64,000 nucleotides of DNA from Sphingomonas sp. IW22 (lineage in GTDB: Bacteria > Pseudomonadota > Alphaproteobacteria > Sphingomonadales > Sphingomonadaceae), in assembly GCF_041321155.1 (NCBI RefSeq), contig NZ_JBGGWB010000002.1, positions 186,001 to 250,000 of the forward strand. The letters run 5' to 3'. Position 1 is the stretch's first letter, and every line of letters begins with the position of its first letter. The notes under the pieces are model-generated. The model had not been told where the DNA came from and did not search any database. It saw only the letters and a program-made list of their open reading frames with translations. The position numbers and the translations under genes are program-made. Below are positions 1 through 12,289 of the stretch, piece after piece.

Positions 1-404
1 CGCCAAAGCACCACGCCCTTGCCGCCATCGCCAGCGACCGAGCCGGAGAAATAGACCATGCGGCTTTGCGCGAAATCGGGGGCGGGGACCACATCCATCA
101 GGGCGCCTTGCCCGGCGCTGTCGACCTCGGGCACACCCGCCAACGGCGTCTTGGTACGGCCGTCGGCGCTGATCAGCAGCATCTGGCCCGCCTTTTGCGT
201 CACCAGCAACTGACCGTCTGGCAGGAAATTCATGGCCCATGGCGAATCAAGCGTGGCAACGGGGGTCGCGGTAAAGGGAAGGGCGTCGTCGGTCGATGCC
301 GCAGCCTGTTCGGACGTCGGAGCCGGCACGGGTGCTTCGGAAGCCCCGCCGCTACAGGCGATCAGCGCAGTGGATGAAAGGGCGAGCAACATGGCAGCGC
401 GCAT
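1..404 (-). CDS. PQQ-dependent sugar dehydrogenase-like lipoprotein (partial, 5' end)
   Basis: Only the first 134 codons are in the window; the gene continues past base 1. The start ATG at 404 is preceded by AGGAG nine bases upstream. The protein opens with a lipoprotein signal peptide whose lipobox reads LIAC (about residues 13-16), then an Ala/Ser/Pro linker. From about residue 50 come motifs typical of the glucose/sorbosone dehydrogenase beta-propeller family (SPWAMNFLPDG, then LLVTQKAG). Family members oxidise aldose sugars in the periplasm with PQQ as cofactor. The active-site part lies outside the window, so activity and substrate cannot be judged. It is divergent from the rimP operon. 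It may equally be an uncharacterised propeller protein of the same fold. Confidence 0.8.
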   Translation of the reverse strand, partial: MRAAMLLALSSTALIACSGGASEAPVPAPTSEQAAASTDDALPFTATPVATLDSPWAMNFLPDGQLLVTQKAGQMLLISADGRTKTPLAGVPEVDSAGQGALMDVVPAPDFAQSRMVYFSGSVAGDGGKGVVLW

Positions 405-471
405 CGTGGGTTACTCCTGACGGGAATGTCACGCGGGCAACCTGTAACCAACTGCACGGTTCCGCCAAGAC

Positions 472-500
472 TTGTGCCGATGGACCAAGGCGCGTATATG
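472..500 (+). promoter_or_regulatory. Candidate promoter of the rimP-nusA-infB operon
   Basis: In the 191-base gap between the divergent sugar dehydrogenase and rimP, TTGTGC (472-477) and TATATG (495-500) are separated by 17 bases, which fits a sigma-70-type promoter about 95 bases before the rimP start. The -35 match is only partial. This is inferred from spacing and composition. No other structure was seen in the gap. Confidence 0.35.
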
Positions 501-595
501 GGCGCTTGTTCTCGACATCGGTGACTTTGGCGAGGTCGGGGCCGACAGGCTCCGGCGCCGGAGCCGCTTGCATCGAATCACCTGCCGGAGACCGT

Positions 596-1135
596 GTGAC
601 CGATATTGCCCGCCTGACCGCCCTGATCGAACCCGAAGCGACCGCGCTTGGGCTGTCGCTGGTGCGTGTCAAGTTTTTCGGCGGCAAGTCGGACCCCACG
701 CTGCAGATCATGGCCGAACGGCCCGATACCCGTCAGCTGACGATCGACGACTGCGCCGAATTGTCGCGTCGCGTGTCGGACCGGTTCGACGCGCTGGAGG
801 CCGAGGGCGCCGACCCGATCGAGGATGCCTATCGCCTTGAAGTGTCGTCGCCCGGCATCGACCGCCCGCTGACGCGGTTGGCCGATTTTGCCGACTGGCA
901 GGGGCATGAAGCGCGTATCACGCTGGCCGAGCCGGTTGAGGGGCGAAAGCAGTTGACCGGCGACCTGATGGGCGTTGAGGGCGATCGCGTGACGATCGAT
1001 GTGCGCAAGCACAAGCCGATGACAGTCGAATTCGCGCAGATTGCGGATGCAAAGCTGCTGCTCACCGATCGCCTGATCGCCGCGACCCAGCCGATTTCGG
1101 CCGAGGGCGCGGACAAGATTTTGATGGAAGGGTAA
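596..1135 (+). CDS. rimP: Ribosome maturation factor RimP
   Basis: RimP helps assemble the 30S ribosomal subunit in the cytoplasm. The 179-residue product has the two-domain RimP layout: an N-terminal alpha/beta domain (about 1-90, with the LGLSLVRVKF strand and the SSPGIDRPL motif at the junction) and a C-terminal Sm-like barrel (about 95-165). The reading frame is open further upstream to about 296, but homology begins at the GTG at 596, which has GGAG five bases before it, so this start is preferred. It leads the conserved operon and ends 9 bases before nusA. Length is normal for the family. Confidence 0.93.
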   Translation: MTDIARLTALIEPEATALGLSLVRVKFFGGKSDPTLQIMAERPDTRQLTIDDCAELSRRVSDRFDALEAEGADPIEDAYRLEVSSPGIDRPLTRLADFADWQGHEARITLAEPVEGRKQLTGDLMGVEGDRVTIDVRKHKPMTVEFAQIADAKLLLTDRLIAATQPISAEGADKILMEG

Positions 1136-1144
1136 CGAACGACG

Positions 1145-2785
1145 ATGGCCACCGCCATTTCCGCCAACAAGGCCGAGCTGATCGCGATCGCCGATTCGGT
1201 CGCCAAGGAAAAGCTGATCGACCGCGCCATCGTCATTGAGGCGATGGAAGAGGCGATCCAGCGCGCCGCCAAGAACCGCTATGGCGCCGAAATGGATATC
1301 CGCGCCAAGCTGGACGGCAGCTCGGGCGACCTTCGCCTGTGGCGCGTGGTCGAAGTGGTGGAGCAGGTCGACGACCTGTACAAGCAGGTCGACCTCAAGG
1401 GCGCGCAGAAGCTGAAGAAGGACGCGCAGATCGGCGACTTCCTGGTCGATCCGCTGCCCCCGATCGAATTCGGCCGCATCCAGGCGCAGGCGTCGAAGCA
1501 GATCATCTTCCAGAAGGTCCGCGACGCCGAGCGTGAGCGCCAGCACGAAGAGTTCAAGGATCGCGTGGGTGAGATCATCACCGGCGTCGTCAAGCGTGTC
1601 GAATTCGGCCATGTCGTCGTCGACCTTGGCCGGGCGGAAGGCGTGATCCGCCGCGACGCGCAGATCCCGCGCGAAGTGGTCCGCGTGGGCGACCGCGTCC
1701 GCAGCCTGATCCTGAACGTCCGTCGTGAAAATCGCGGGCCGCAGATTTTCCTGAGCCGCGCGCATCCAGACTTCATGAAGAAGCTGTTCGCGCAGGAAGT
1801 GCCCGAAATCTACGACGGCATCATCGAAATCAAGGCCGCCGCCCGCGATCCGGGTTCGCGCGCAAAGATCGGTGTCATCAGCCGCGACAGCTCGATCGAC
1901 CCGGTCGGCGCGTGCGTCGGCATGAAGGGCAGCCGCGTTCAGGCCGTCGTGCAGGAAATGCAGGGCGAGAAGATCGACATTATCCCTTGGTCGCCCGACA
2001 CTGCGACGTTCGTCGTGAATGCGCTTCAGCCCGCAAACGTGGCGCGCGTGGTGATCGACGAAGAGGATGACCGCATCGAAGTGGTGGTGCCCGACGATCA
2101 GCTGTCGCTGGCCATCGGCCGTCGCGGCCAGAATGTTCGCCTGGCCAGCCAGCTGACCGGCAAGGCGATCGACATTCTGACCGAAACCGACGCCAGCGAG
2201 AAGCGTCAGCAGGAATTCGTCCGCAATTCCGAGATGTTCCAGAACGAGCTGGACGTCGACGAAACGCTGGCGCAGCTGCTGGTGGCCGAGGGCTTTGGCG
2301 AGCTGGAAGAGGTCGCTTATGTCGAGCTGGACGAACTGGCCAGCATCGAAGGTTTCGACGACGATCTCGCGCAGGAGCTGCAAAGCCGTGCGCAGGAAGC
2401 GCTGGAACGCCGCGAGCAGGCTGCGCGTGAGCAACGCCGCGCGCTGGGCGTCGAGGACGCACTGGCAACCATGCCTTATCTGACCGAAGCGATGCTGGTC
2501 ACGCTGGGCAAGGCCGGGATCAAGACCCTCGACGATCTGGCCGATCTGGCAACCGACGAGCTGGTCGAGAAGAAGCGCGCCGAACCGCGTCGCCGCAATG
2601 ACGACGCGCCCAAGCGTGAAGCGCCCAAGGGCGGTATCCTGGCTGAATATGGCCTGTCCGACGAACAGGGCAACGAGATCATCATGGCTGCGCGCGCGCA
2701 CTGGTTCGACGAAGAACCGGCCGCCGTCGCCGAAGAAGCGCCTGCGGGCGCCGAGGAGGACGCGCATGCGGACTCCGACCAATGA
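1145..2785 (+). CDS. nusA: Transcription termination/antitermination factor NusA
   Basis: NusA binds RNA polymerase and nascent RNA and modulates pausing, termination and antitermination. The 546-residue protein has the N-terminal polymerase-binding domain (1-135), an S1 domain (about 141-205, VGEIITGVV), two KH domains (about 210-350, with GMKGSRVQ and IGRRGQNVR), and acidic helix-hairpin-helix C-terminal repeats (about 365-520), followed by a Glu/Asp-rich tail. This extended C-terminus is usual in proteobacteria. It follows rimP by 9 bases and is followed by ylxR, the classical order. Confidence 0.97.
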   Translation: MATAISANKAELIAIADSVAKEKLIDRAIVIEAMEEAIQRAAKNRYGAEMDIRAKLDGSSGDLRLWRVVEVVEQVDDLYKQVDLKGAQKLKKDAQIGDFLVDPLPPIEFGRIQAQASKQIIFQKVRDAERERQHEEFKDRVGEIITGVVKRVEFGHVVVDLGRAEGVIRRDAQIPREVVRVGDRVRSLILNVRRENRGPQIFLSRAHPDFMKKLFAQEVPEIYDGIIEIKAAARDPGSRAKIGVISRDSSIDPVGACVGMKGSRVQAVVQEMQGEKIDIIPWSPDTATFVVNALQPANVARVVIDEEDDRIEVVVPDDQLSLAIGRRGQNVRLASQLTGKAIDILTETDASEKRQQEFVRNSEMFQNELDVDETLAQLLVAEGFGELEEVAYVELDELASIEGFDDDLAQELQSRAQEALERREQAAREQRRALGVEDALATMPYLTEAMLVTLGKAGIKTLDDLADLATDELVEKKRAEPRRRNDDAPKREAPKGGILAEYGLSDEQGNEIIMAARAHWFDEEPAAVAEEAPAGAEEDAHADSDQ

Positions 2786-2842
2786 GCGCGCTGACCGACA
2801 TCTGATCGCGGCATCGTCGCGCCTTTTTACGGAGGCGCGGCG

Positions 2843-3546
2843 ATGAACGACCGTAGCTGTATTCTGACGCGCGACTCCGGCCCGCGCGACGGGCTGGTGC
2901 GCTTGGCGCTTGCGCCCGACGGGGTCATCCACCCCGATGTGCGGGGCAAGGCGCCCGGTCGCGGCGCCTGGATCGGCGTCGACCGTCCTGCGCTGGAAGC
3001 CGCGATTGCCAAGGGCAAGCTGCGCGGCGCCCTGTCGCGCGCGTTCAAGACCAGCAACATCACGCTGCCTTCCGACCTGCCGCAGAAGATCGCCGACGCG
3101 CTGGAACGCGCAACGCTGGATCGGCTGGGGTTGGAGGCCAAGGCTGGTATGCTGCTGACGGGCAGCGACCGGATCGAGGAATCGGCGCGGGCGGGGCGTC
3201 TTGCCATGCTGTTGCACGCCAGCGATGCGGGGGCCGATGGCGCCCGGCGTCTGGCGCAGGCATGGCGCGTTGGCCGCGACGTGGAGGGCAGTACCCTCAA
3301 GGGACTGGTATTACCGGTTCCGCGCACCATATTGTCATTGGCGTTGGGCCGTGAAAATGTGGTACATGTCGGCCTGACCGACGCCAGAGCAGCAAAGCGG
3401 GTGAGCGAAGCGCTTAACCGCTGGCTGCATTTTATCGGACCTGAAACCGCACCCCAGCCTTGCGAAACCGGCTCGCAGGGCGCATCGGCTGATTTCCCGG
3501 CGATGCGCGGACCCGCCGGGACGAACGAAGGACTTCGAGCACCCGA

Positions 3547-3550
<4 letters not shown>
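2843..3550 (+). CDS. ylxR: YlxR family RNA-binding protein (DUF448), two-domain form
   Basis: This small RNA-binding protein is encoded between nusA and infB in most bacteria. The N-terminal half (about 1-85) is a YlxR/DUF448 domain: an early Cys-Ile-Leu-Thr segment, DGLVRL, and the GRGAWIG motif. The C-terminal half (about 95-195) resembles the L7Ae/L30e-like fold that is commonly fused to YlxR in alphaproteobacteria, and a low-complexity tail follows. At 235 residues it is much longer than single-domain YlxR (about 90). A GGAGG sits about 8 bases before the ATG. Its stop overlaps the infB start (ATGA), which suggests translational coupling. The molecular role is not firmly established; in Bacillus YlxR is linked to transcription control. 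Confidence 0.85.
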
Positions 3551-6327
<2,777 letters not shown>

Positions 6328-6355
6328 GCGTCCGCGCCGCATCGGAGGCCTATTG

Positions 6356-6778
6356 ATGGCGCGACAGCAGGACAATTCGCAGGAGGGCCGCTCGGTCCGC
6401 CTGCTGCGCGTGGGCGAGCAGGTTCGCCACGTGCTGTCCGATGTGCTGATGCGCGGCGATGTGCATGATGATGTGCTCGCCGCGCACAGCGTATCCGTGA
6501 CCGAGGTGCGGATGTCGCCGGACCTTCGCCACGCCACGGTGTTCGTAAAGCCGCTGCTGGGCGCGGACGAGGCGGCGGTGCTCAAGGCGCTTCGCACCAA
6601 CACCGCCTATCTTCAGCGCTCGGTCGCCTCGCGGGTGAACCTGAAATATGCCGCGCGGCTGAAATTCCTGGCCGATGAGAGCTTTGACGAGGGCGGTCGC
6701 ATCGACGCGCTGCTCCGCTCCCCGGAAATTGCGCGCGATCTGGACGACGGGGAAGCCACCGCGCCGGACGAGGGCTGA
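6356..6778 (+). CDS. rbfA: 30S ribosome-binding factor RbfA
   Basis: RbfA is a KH-fold factor for late 30S maturation and cold adaptation. The 140-residue product carries the family hallmarks: an [19 protein letters not shown] first helix, [17 protein letters not shown], and the conserved YLQRSVASR and LKFLADES segments near the C-terminus. A TTG lies directly before the chosen ATG, but the ATG at 6356 has GGAGG seven bases upstream and is preferred. It follows infB by 28 bases, the normal order. Confidence 0.95.
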   Translation: MARQQDNSQEGRSVRLLRVGEQVRHVLSDVLMRGDVHDDVLAAHSVSVTEVRMSPDLRHATVFVKPLLGADEAAVLKALRTNTAYLQRSVASRVNLKYAARLKFLADESFDEGGRIDALLRSPEIARDLDDGEATAPDEG

Positions 6779-6787
6779 GCATCGGCC

Positions 6788-7366
6788 ATGGCCAAGCTCT
6801 ATTTCTACTATGCCTCGATGAATGCCGGGAAATCGACCACGCTGCTGCAGGCCGATTTCAATTACCGTGAGCGCGGCATGCGGACCATGTTGTTCACCGC
6901 AGCGATCGACGCGCGGGAAGGGCATGGGCGGATCGGCTCGCGCATCGGCCTGTCCGCCGAAGCCATCCCGTTCGAACGATCCACCGACCTGTTCGCTTGC
7001 GTGACGCGCGAACATGCCACGCACAGCGTGCATTGCGTGCTGGTAGATGAGGCACAGTTTCTGACCGCCGAACAGGTGGGGCAGCTGGCGGCGCTGGCTG
7101 ACAAGGCGGATGTACCGGTGCTGGCCTACGGCCTTCGGACCGATTTTCAGGGCGAGTTGTTCGAAGGGGCGGCGCGCCTGCTGGCGATTTCCGATGCGCT
7201 GATCGAACTGAAATCAGTGTGTCAGTGCGGGCGCAAGGCGACGATGAACCTTTGCGTCGATGCCGAGGGCAATCCGGTGCATGAAGGACGTCAGACCGAA
7301 ATCGGCGGCAACGATCGTTACGTTGCGCTGTGCCGCCGCCATTTCACCGAGGCGATGGAGCGCTGA
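6788..7366 (+). CDS. tdk: Thymidine kinase (class II)
   Basis: This enzyme phosphorylates thymidine to dTMP with ATP in the pyrimidine salvage pathway. The 192-residue protein has a P-loop near the N-terminus (MNAGKST, residues 11-17), the Walker B-like VLVDEAQF with the catalytic Glu, a lid region, and a C-terminal zinc site in which the first two Cys are in CQCGRK and the others lie at CRRHF. Length is normal for bacterial type II TK. It is placed 9 bases after rbfA and about 57 bases before truB, an insertion into an otherwise conserved ribosome-assembly operon (see findings). There is no sign of decay. Confidence 0.95.
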   Translation: MAKLYFYYASMNAGKSTTLLQADFNYRERGMRTMLFTAAIDAREGHGRIGSRIGLSAEAIPFERSTDLFACVTREHATHSVHCVLVDEAQFLTAEQVGQLAALADKADVPVLAYGLRTDFQGELFEGAARLLAISDALIELKSVCQCGRKATMNLCVDAEGNPVHEGRQTEIGGNDRYVALCRRHFTEAMER

Positions 7367-7422
7367 TCGGCGGCACGCGGGTGGCTGGCCAAGCCGCGGG
7401 GGAGGCTTTAGGCGCGGGCGCC

Positions 7423-8316
7423 ATGCATGGCTGGATCATTCTCGACAAACCCCTTGGCCTCGGTTCGACGCAAGGGGTCGGTGCGGTCAAGCGCGCGCTA
7501 CGCCAGGCGGGCTATCCAAAGCTGAAGGTCGGCCATGGCGGCACGCTGGACCCGCTGGCCTCGGGCGTGCTGCCGGTCGCGGTGGGCGAGGCGACCAAGC
7601 TGGCCGGGCGGATGCTGGACAGCGACAAGGTCTATGACTTCACCGTCGTCTTTGGCGCCGAAACCGACACCTTGGACGGCGAGGGGCGCGTCGTTGAGAC
7701 GAGTGACGGTCGCCCGACGATTATGGCGGTCCAGAATGCGCTTGCCGACTTTACCGGCCCGATCCAGCAGCGCCCGCCCGCTTATTCTGCGCTGAAGGTC
7801 GACGGCGAGCGCGCCTATGACTTGGCCCGCGCGGGGGAGGCGGTGGAACTGGCGCCACGCGCGGTCACGATCCATTCGCTGACGGCGCAACCCGCAATTT
7901 CGGACGCGCCGCTGGCCTCCGCCACCTTTACGGCGCATGTGTCCAAGGGCACTTATATCCGCAGTCTGGCGCGCGACATTGCGCGCGCGCTGGGCACGGT
8001 GGGGCATGTTACCATGCTGCGCCGGACAAAGGCCGGGCCGTTCACGCTGGATCACGCGATTTCGCTGGACAAACTGGCCGATGCCGCTATGGCGCGGACG
8101 CTTGAAGACCTATTCCTGCCGTTGAGGGCGGGGCTGGACGACATCCCGGCTCTATCCCTCGCGCCCGGTCAGGCAGGAGCGCTCCGCCAGGGGCGGGTGC
8201 TGACCGGACATGCTGCTGACGATGGCCAATATTTCGCGCTGGACGGCGACACGCCGGTCGCGCTGGTCGAGGTTCTGGGCGGAAACGCCCGTGTCGTTCG
8301 CGGCTTTAACCTGTAA
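7423..8316 (+). CDS. truB: tRNA pseudouridine(55) synthase TruB
   Basis: TruB converts U55 in the T-loop of tRNAs to pseudouridine and also acts as a tRNA chaperone. The 297-residue protein begins with the conserved GWIILDKP segment. It carries the catalytic Asp in [12 protein letters not shown], the [10 protein letters not shown] and PPAYSALK motifs, and the [12 protein letters not shown] motif, and ends with a PUA-like C-terminal segment. The ATG at 7423 is chosen because homology starts there. The only purine-rich ribosome-binding stretch (GGGGGAGG) is about 17 bases upstream, further than usual; an in-frame GTG at 7381 is an alternative but would add an unconserved leader. Confidence 0.93.
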   Translation: MHGWIILDKPLGLGSTQGVGAVKRALRQAGYPKLKVGHGGTLDPLASGVLPVAVGEATKLAGRMLDSDKVYDFTVVFGAETDTLDGEGRVVETSDGRPTIMAVQNALADFTGPIQQRPPAYSALKVDGERAYDLARAGEAVELAPRAVTIHSLTAQPAISDAPLASATFTAHVSKGTYIRSLARDIARALGTVGHVTMLRRTKAGPFTLDHAISLDKLADAAMARTLEDLFLPLRAGLDDIPALSLAPGQAGALRQGRVLTGHAADDGQYFALDGDTPVALVEVLGGNARVVRGFNL

Positions 8317-8339
8317 GCCACGATGTCGAAGGAATTGAC

Positions 8340-8609
8340 ATGTCGATCACTGCCGAGCGCAAGGAAGCGCTCATCCAGGACAACGCCCGTCAGTCGGGCG
8401 ACACCGGCAGCCCCGAAGTGCAGGTCGCAATCCTGACCGAACGGATCGCCAACCTGACCCAGCATTTCAAGACGCACGCCAAGGACAACCATTCGCGTCG
8501 CGGCCTGCTGATGCTGGTCAACAAGCGTCGCAGCCTTCTCGACTATCTGAAGAAGAAGGACGCTGATCGTTACGCGGCACTGATCGCGAAGCTGGGTCTT
8601 CGCAAGTAA
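8340..8609 (+). CDS. rpsO: 30S ribosomal protein S15
   Basis: S15 is a primary 16S rRNA-binding protein of the 30S platform. The 89-residue sequence matches the family throughout: [16 protein letters not shown], then [11 protein letters not shown] and [12 protein letters not shown]. An AAGGA lies about 8 bases before the ATG. The gene sits between truB and pnp as in most proteobacteria and is followed directly by a GC-rich hairpin. Confidence 0.98.
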   Translation: MSITAERKEALIQDNARQSGDTGSPEVQVAILTERIANLTQHFKTHAKDNHSRRGLLMLVNKRRSLLDYLKKKDADRYAALIAKLGLRK

Positions 8610-8616
8610 TCATGGG

Positions 8617-8642
8617 ACGGCCCCGCGTTGCGGGGCCGTTTC
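8617..8642 (+). terminator. Hairpin after rpsO (partial terminator or processing site)
   Basis: A perfect 10-base-pair stem (8617-8626 with 8630-8639, ACGGCCCCGC arm) closes a 3-base loop and is followed by only three T residues. It lies 7 bases after the rpsO stop. The short T tract suggests incomplete termination before pnp, or an mRNA-stabilising or RNase-processed hairpin as in the rpsO-pnp interval of other proteobacteria. Confidence 0.65.
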
Positions 8643-8678
8643 CACATCCGGCGCGCTGCAATTCGGCAGCGTGGCGGC

Positions 8679-8717
8679 GGCGGAAACTCCGCCATCTGCG
8701 GGCGTAAGTGGCCCGCA
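8679..8717 (+). promoter_or_regulatory. Stem-loops in the pnp leader
   Basis: Two adjacent hairpins occur in the 157-base rpsO-pnp interval. The first pairs 8679-8684 with 8688-8693 (GGCGGA arm) and the second pairs 8697-8703 with 8711-8717 (TGCGGGC arm, 7-base loop). In E. coli the pnp leader is cut by RNase III and PNPase then represses its own synthesis. A similar role here is inference from position and structure only. Confidence 0.35.
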
Positions 8718-8766
8718 TCCCCGTAGGCCCCGGCTCGCATAGGGCGGCCGGTGTGAAGGAAACGAA

Positions 8767-11082
8767 ATGTTCGATCACAAGAAAGTGGAAATCGAGTGGG
8801 GCGGAAAGACCCTGACGCTCGAAACGGGCAAGGTCGCCCGTCAGGCTGACGGCGCGGTCATCGCGACGCTCGGCGAAACCGTGGTGCTGTGCGCCGTGAC
8901 GGCTGCCAAGTCGGTCAAGGAAGGGCAGGATTTCTTCCCGCTCACCGTGCACTATCAGGAAAAGTTTTCGGCTGCGGGCCGTATCCCCGGCGGCTTCTTC
9001 AAGCGTGAGCGTGGCGCGACCGAAAAGGAAACGCTGGTCAGCCGTCTGATCGATCGCCCGATCCGCCCGCTGTTCCCCGAAGGTTTCTATAACGAGATCA
9101 ACGCGATCGCGCAGGTTCTCAGCTATGATGGCGAGAACGAGCCGGATATTCTGGCGATGGTCGCGGCATCGGCGGCACTGACGCTGTCTGGCGTGCCGTT
9201 CATGGGCCCGATCGGCGCGGCGCGCGTCGGTTACCAGAATGGCGAATATATCCTGAATCCGACCGACGCCCAGGTGGCCGAAGGCGATCTGGATCTGGTC
9301 GTCGCGGGCACGCACGACGCCGTGATGATGGTCGAATCGGAAGCCAAGGAGCTGTCTGAGGAAGTCATGCTGGGCGCCGTCATGTTCGCCCACGAACAGA
9401 TGCAGCCGGTGATCGACGCGATCATCAAGCTTGCCGAACAGGCCGCCAAGGAGCCTTGGGACCTGCAGCTCGTCGATGACCAGGCAGCGCAGAAGGCCAA
9501 GCTGAAGGAACTGATCGGCGACGACCTGAAGGCGGCATACAAGCTGACCAACAAGTCCGAGCGTCAGAACGCGATCAACGAAGCGCGCACCAAGGCGCGT
9601 GAAGCGTTGGCCGACCTCAAGGAAACCGATCCCGCCCAGTATCTGGGCACGCTGAAGCTGGTGAAGAAGCTGGAAGCGGATATCGTGCGTACCGCCATCC
9701 TGAAGGAAGGCATCCGCATCGACGGCCGCGACACCAAGACGGTCCGCCCGATCGTCGCGGAAGCCCACTTCCTGCCGCGCGCGCACGGTTCGGCACTGTT
9801 CACCCGTGGTGAGACCCAGACGATCGCGACCTGCACGCTTGGCACCAAGGACGCCGAGCAGATGATCGACGGTCTGGACGGCCTCAGCTACCAGCATTTC
9901 ATGCTGCACTATAACTTCCCGCCCTATTCGGTCGGTGAAGTCGGCCGCTTCGGCGCGCCGGGCCGTCGCGAAGTCGGCCATGGCAAGCTGGCGTGGCGTG
10001 CGCTGCACCCCGTGCTGCCGTCGAAGGACGAATTCCCCTACACCATCCGCGTGACCAGCGACATCACCGAGTCGAACGGCTCGTCGTCGATGGCGACGGT
10101 GTGCGGCGGTTCGCTGGCGATGATGGATGCCGGCGTGCCGATCAAGCGTCCGGTCAGCGGCATTGCCATGGGCCTGATCCTTGAGGGCAAGGAATTCGCC
10201 GTGTTGTCCGACATCCTGGGTGACGAAGATCATCTGGGCGACATGGACTTCAAGGTGGCGGGCACGTCCGAAGGCATCACAACGATGCAGATGGACATCA
10301 AGATCGCCGGCATCACCAAGGAGATCTTCGAAACCGCGCTGAACCAGGCCAAGGAAGGCCGCGCCCACATTCTGGGTGAAATGGCCAAGGCGCTGGATTC
10401 GTCGCGGACCGAATTGTCGGCCCATGCGCCGCGCATCGAGACGATGACCATCGACAAGTCGAAGATCCGCGACGTGATCGGTACCGGCGGCAAGGTGATC
10501 CGCGAGATCGTCGCGACCACCGGCGCCAAGGTCGACATCGACGACGACGGTGTGATCAAGATCAGCTCGTCGGACGGCAGCCAGATCGAAGCCGCGATGA
10601 ACTGGATCAAGGGCATCGTCGAAGAGGCCGAGGTCGGCAAGATCTATAACGGCAAGGTCGTCAACCTGGTCGATTTCGGCGCGTTTGTGAACTTCATGGG
10701 CGGCAAGGACGGCCTGGTCCACGTCTCTGAAATCAAGAACGAGCGCGTGGAAAAGGTCGGGGACGTCCTGAGCGAAGGCCAGGAAGTCAAGGTCAAGGTG
10801 CTGGAGATCGACCAGCGCGGCAAGGTTCGCCTGTCGATGCGCGTCGTCGATCAGGAAACCGGCGAAGAGCTGGAAGACACCCGCCCCGCACGTGAACCGC
10901 GCGGCGACCGGGGTGATCGCGGTCCGCGTGGCGATCGCGGTGACCGGGGCGATCGCGGTCCGCGTCGTGAAGGCGGCGACCGTGGCCCGCGCCGCGACCG
11001 CGGCCCGCGCCGTGAACGCTCGGAAAACAAGGATGAGGGCGGCGAAGATATTGGCCTGCCGTCGTTCATTACCGAAAACTAA
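8767..11082 (+). CDS. pnp: Polyribonucleotide nucleotidyltransferase (PNPase)
   Basis: PNPase is a phosphorolytic 3'-5' exoribonuclease and degradosome component. The 771-residue protein has two RNase PH-like domains (about 1-230 and 310-545, the second with the FFTRGET-like ALFTRGETQ and the [13 protein letters not shown] active-site region) separated by a helical domain. A KH domain (about 555-615, [15 protein letters not shown]) and an S1 domain (about 622-690, [17 protein letters not shown]) follow. The C-terminus is a run of RGDRG/RGPRR repeats (about residues 707-755), a likely disordered RNA- or protein-binding tail, ending in an acidic segment. Length is slightly above the usual 700-720 because of this tail. 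Confidence 0.98.
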   Translation: MFDHKKVEIEWGGKTLTLETGKVARQADGAVIATLGETVVLCAVTAAKSVKEGQDFFPLTVHYQEKFSAAGRIPGGFFKRERGATEKETLVSRLIDRPIRPLFPEGFYNEINAIAQVLSYDGENEPDILAMVAASAALTLSGVPFMGPIGAARVGYQNGEYILNPTDAQVAEGDLDLVVAGTHDAVMMVESEAKELSEEVMLGAVMFAHEQMQPVIDAIIKLAEQAAKEPWDLQLVDDQAAQKAKLKELIGDDLKAAYKLTNKSERQNAINEARTKAREALADLKETDPAQYLGTLKLVKKLEADIVRTAILKEGIRIDGRDTKTVRPIVAEAHFLPRAHGSALFTRGETQTIATCTLGTKDAEQMIDGLDGLSYQHFMLHYNFPPYSVGEVGRFGAPGRREVGHGKLAWRALHPVLPSKDEFPYTIRVTSDITESNGSSSMATVCGGSLAMMDAGVPIKRPVSGIAMGLILEGKEFAVLSDILGDEDHLGDMDFKVAGTSEGITTMQMDIKIAGITKEIFETALNQAKEGRAHILGEMAKALDSSRTELSAHAPRIETMTIDKSKIRDVIGTGGKVIREIVATTGAKVDIDDDGVIKISSSDGSQIEAAMNWIKGIVEEAEVGKIYNGKVVNLVDFGAFVNFMGGKDGLVHVSEIKNERVEKVGDVLSEGQEVKVKVLEIDQRGKVRLSMRVVDQETGEELEDTRPAREPRGDRGDRGPRGDRGDRGDRGPRREGGDRGPRRDRGPRRERSENKDEGGEDIGLPSFITEN

Positions 11083-11139
11083 ACTAGATTAAGCTAGTTT
11101 TGGGCGGGGTGCGGCATAAGGTTGCGCCCCGCCTTTTTT
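11081..11139 (+). terminator. Strong intrinsic terminator of the rimP-pnp operon
   Basis: Just after the pnp stop, a 7-base-pair hairpin (AAACTAG arms, 11081-11087 with 11094-11100) is followed by a 13-base-pair GC-rich stem (11103-11115 with 11121-11133, loop ATAAG) and six T residues (11134-11139). This is a textbook Rho-independent terminator and marks the end of the operon. Confidence 0.9.
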
Positions 11140-11213
11140 CGTGAATGCAGCGTGTTCGTGGGCTTGGTCAAAGCAGGGCAGGGGGACGGGTGGCGCGGGA
11201 AAGGGCAGCAGGG

Positions 11214-12209
11214 ATGGCCAAATGGATCGAGCGGCTGCCGCTGGCGACCGGACGGCCGTTTCTGGCCTATGGCATCACGGTTGCCGCTGTGGCCGTGGCG
11301 TGGTTTTTGCGCCTTGTCGCTGATCCGTGGCTACCGGGCGGCTTTCCCTATCTGACATTTTTCCCGGCGGTCATCCTGATATCGACCCTGTTGGGTGTGC
11401 GGCCGGGTATCGTCGCGGGCGTCGCGTCGGGGCTGTTGGCCTGGTATTTTTTCATCGAGCCGCGATTTAGCCTGAGCGTTGGGCCGGGTACGCCGATGGC
11501 GCTCGCCTTTTACGTGCTGGTGATCGGCACCGATATTCTGATCATCCATGCGATGCAGCAGGCCAATGCCAAGCTGGCGCGCGAACGGGAACTCAGCCGC
11601 ACGCTCGCACGGACGCGGGAAATGCTGTTCCACGAATTGCAGCACCGCGTGTCCAATAATCTTCAGGTCGCCGCCGGGCTGATCACGCTTCAGAAGCGTC
11701 AGGTGACCGACGCCGACGCCCGCGTCGCATTGGACGAGGCGTCGCGCAGGCTGGCTCTCATCGGGCGGATCAGCCGCCAGCTTTATGACGCGGGTGGCGC
11801 TGCGCGGCGGATGCGTGATTTTCTGGAGCCGCTGTGCCACGACGTGATCGAAGCCAGCGGCCGGTCGGGCATTTCTTGTCGGGTGATGGTCGATGACGAT
11901 GCGATGGTCAGTCCCGACGCGGCGATCCCGCTGGCGCTGATCGTCGCAGAGGCGATGGCGAACGCGATCGAACATGGCTTTGCCGACCGCGACAAGGGCG
12001 TGATCGACGTGGAAATGTCGCGCGATGGCGAGGAACGGCTGCTGATCGATGTGCGCGACGACGGCCATGGTCTGCCCGAAGGATTTGATCTGGAGGCATC
12101 GGACAGTCTGGGGCTGAAGATCGCACGAACGCTGGCGGCACAGCTTCGCGGCAGTTTCGAGTTGCTGCGCGGGCAGGGATGCACCGCACGCCTGGTGCTG
12201 CCCGCCTGA
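11214..12209 (+). CDS. HWE/HisKA_2-type sensor histidine kinase with DUF4118 membrane domain
   Basis: A 331-residue membrane sensor kinase. Residues about 15-110 contain four hydrophobic segments of the DUF4118 type found in KdpD-like sensors (FFPAVILISTLLGVRPG). A dimerisation and phosphoacceptor segment follows, with His144 in ELQHRVSNNL, typical of HisKA_2. The C-terminal ATPase domain has an N-box (AEAMANAIEHGF), a DDGHGLP G1 box and an SLGLKIARTL segment. There is no extracellular sensor domain and no response regulator beside it, so it is an orphan kinase; in alphaproteobacteria such kinases often feed the general stress response. An in-frame GTG at 11190 with a GGGGGA just upstream is an alternative start. 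Confidence 0.85.
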   Translation: MAKWIERLPLATGRPFLAYGITVAAVAVAWFLRLVADPWLPGGFPYLTFFPAVILISTLLGVRPGIVAGVASGLLAWYFFIEPRFSLSVGPGTPMALAFYVLVIGTDILIIHAMQQANAKLARERELSRTLARTREMLFHELQHRVSNNLQVAAGLITLQKRQVTDADARVALDEASRRLALIGRISRQLYDAGGAARRMRDFLEPLCHDVIEASGRSGISCRVMVDDDAMVSPDAAIPLALIVAEAMANAIEHGFADRDKGVIDVEMSRDGEERLLIDVRDDGHGLPEGFDLEASDSLGLKIARTLAAQLRGSFELLRGQGCTARLVLPA

Positions 12210-12289
12210 TCGACCCCCGGCTTTGGGCCGGGTGCGGGAACCACGCCCGCCGCCGCCCGCTCTAACCCCGTCAACACGGGAGAGCCGAT

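Noticed and set aside
8518..10722. 734-codon frame antisense to pnp
   Set aside because: Shadow of the pnp frame; no homology or ribosome site.
10887..11040. Regular repeats in the pnp 3' end as a possible CRISPR or tandem array
   Set aside because: They are codon-level repeats of the RGD/RGP tail within the coding frame.
12216..12232. CCCGGC/GCCGGG hairpin after the histidine kinase
   Set aside because: Only six base pairs and no T tract; not supported as a terminator.
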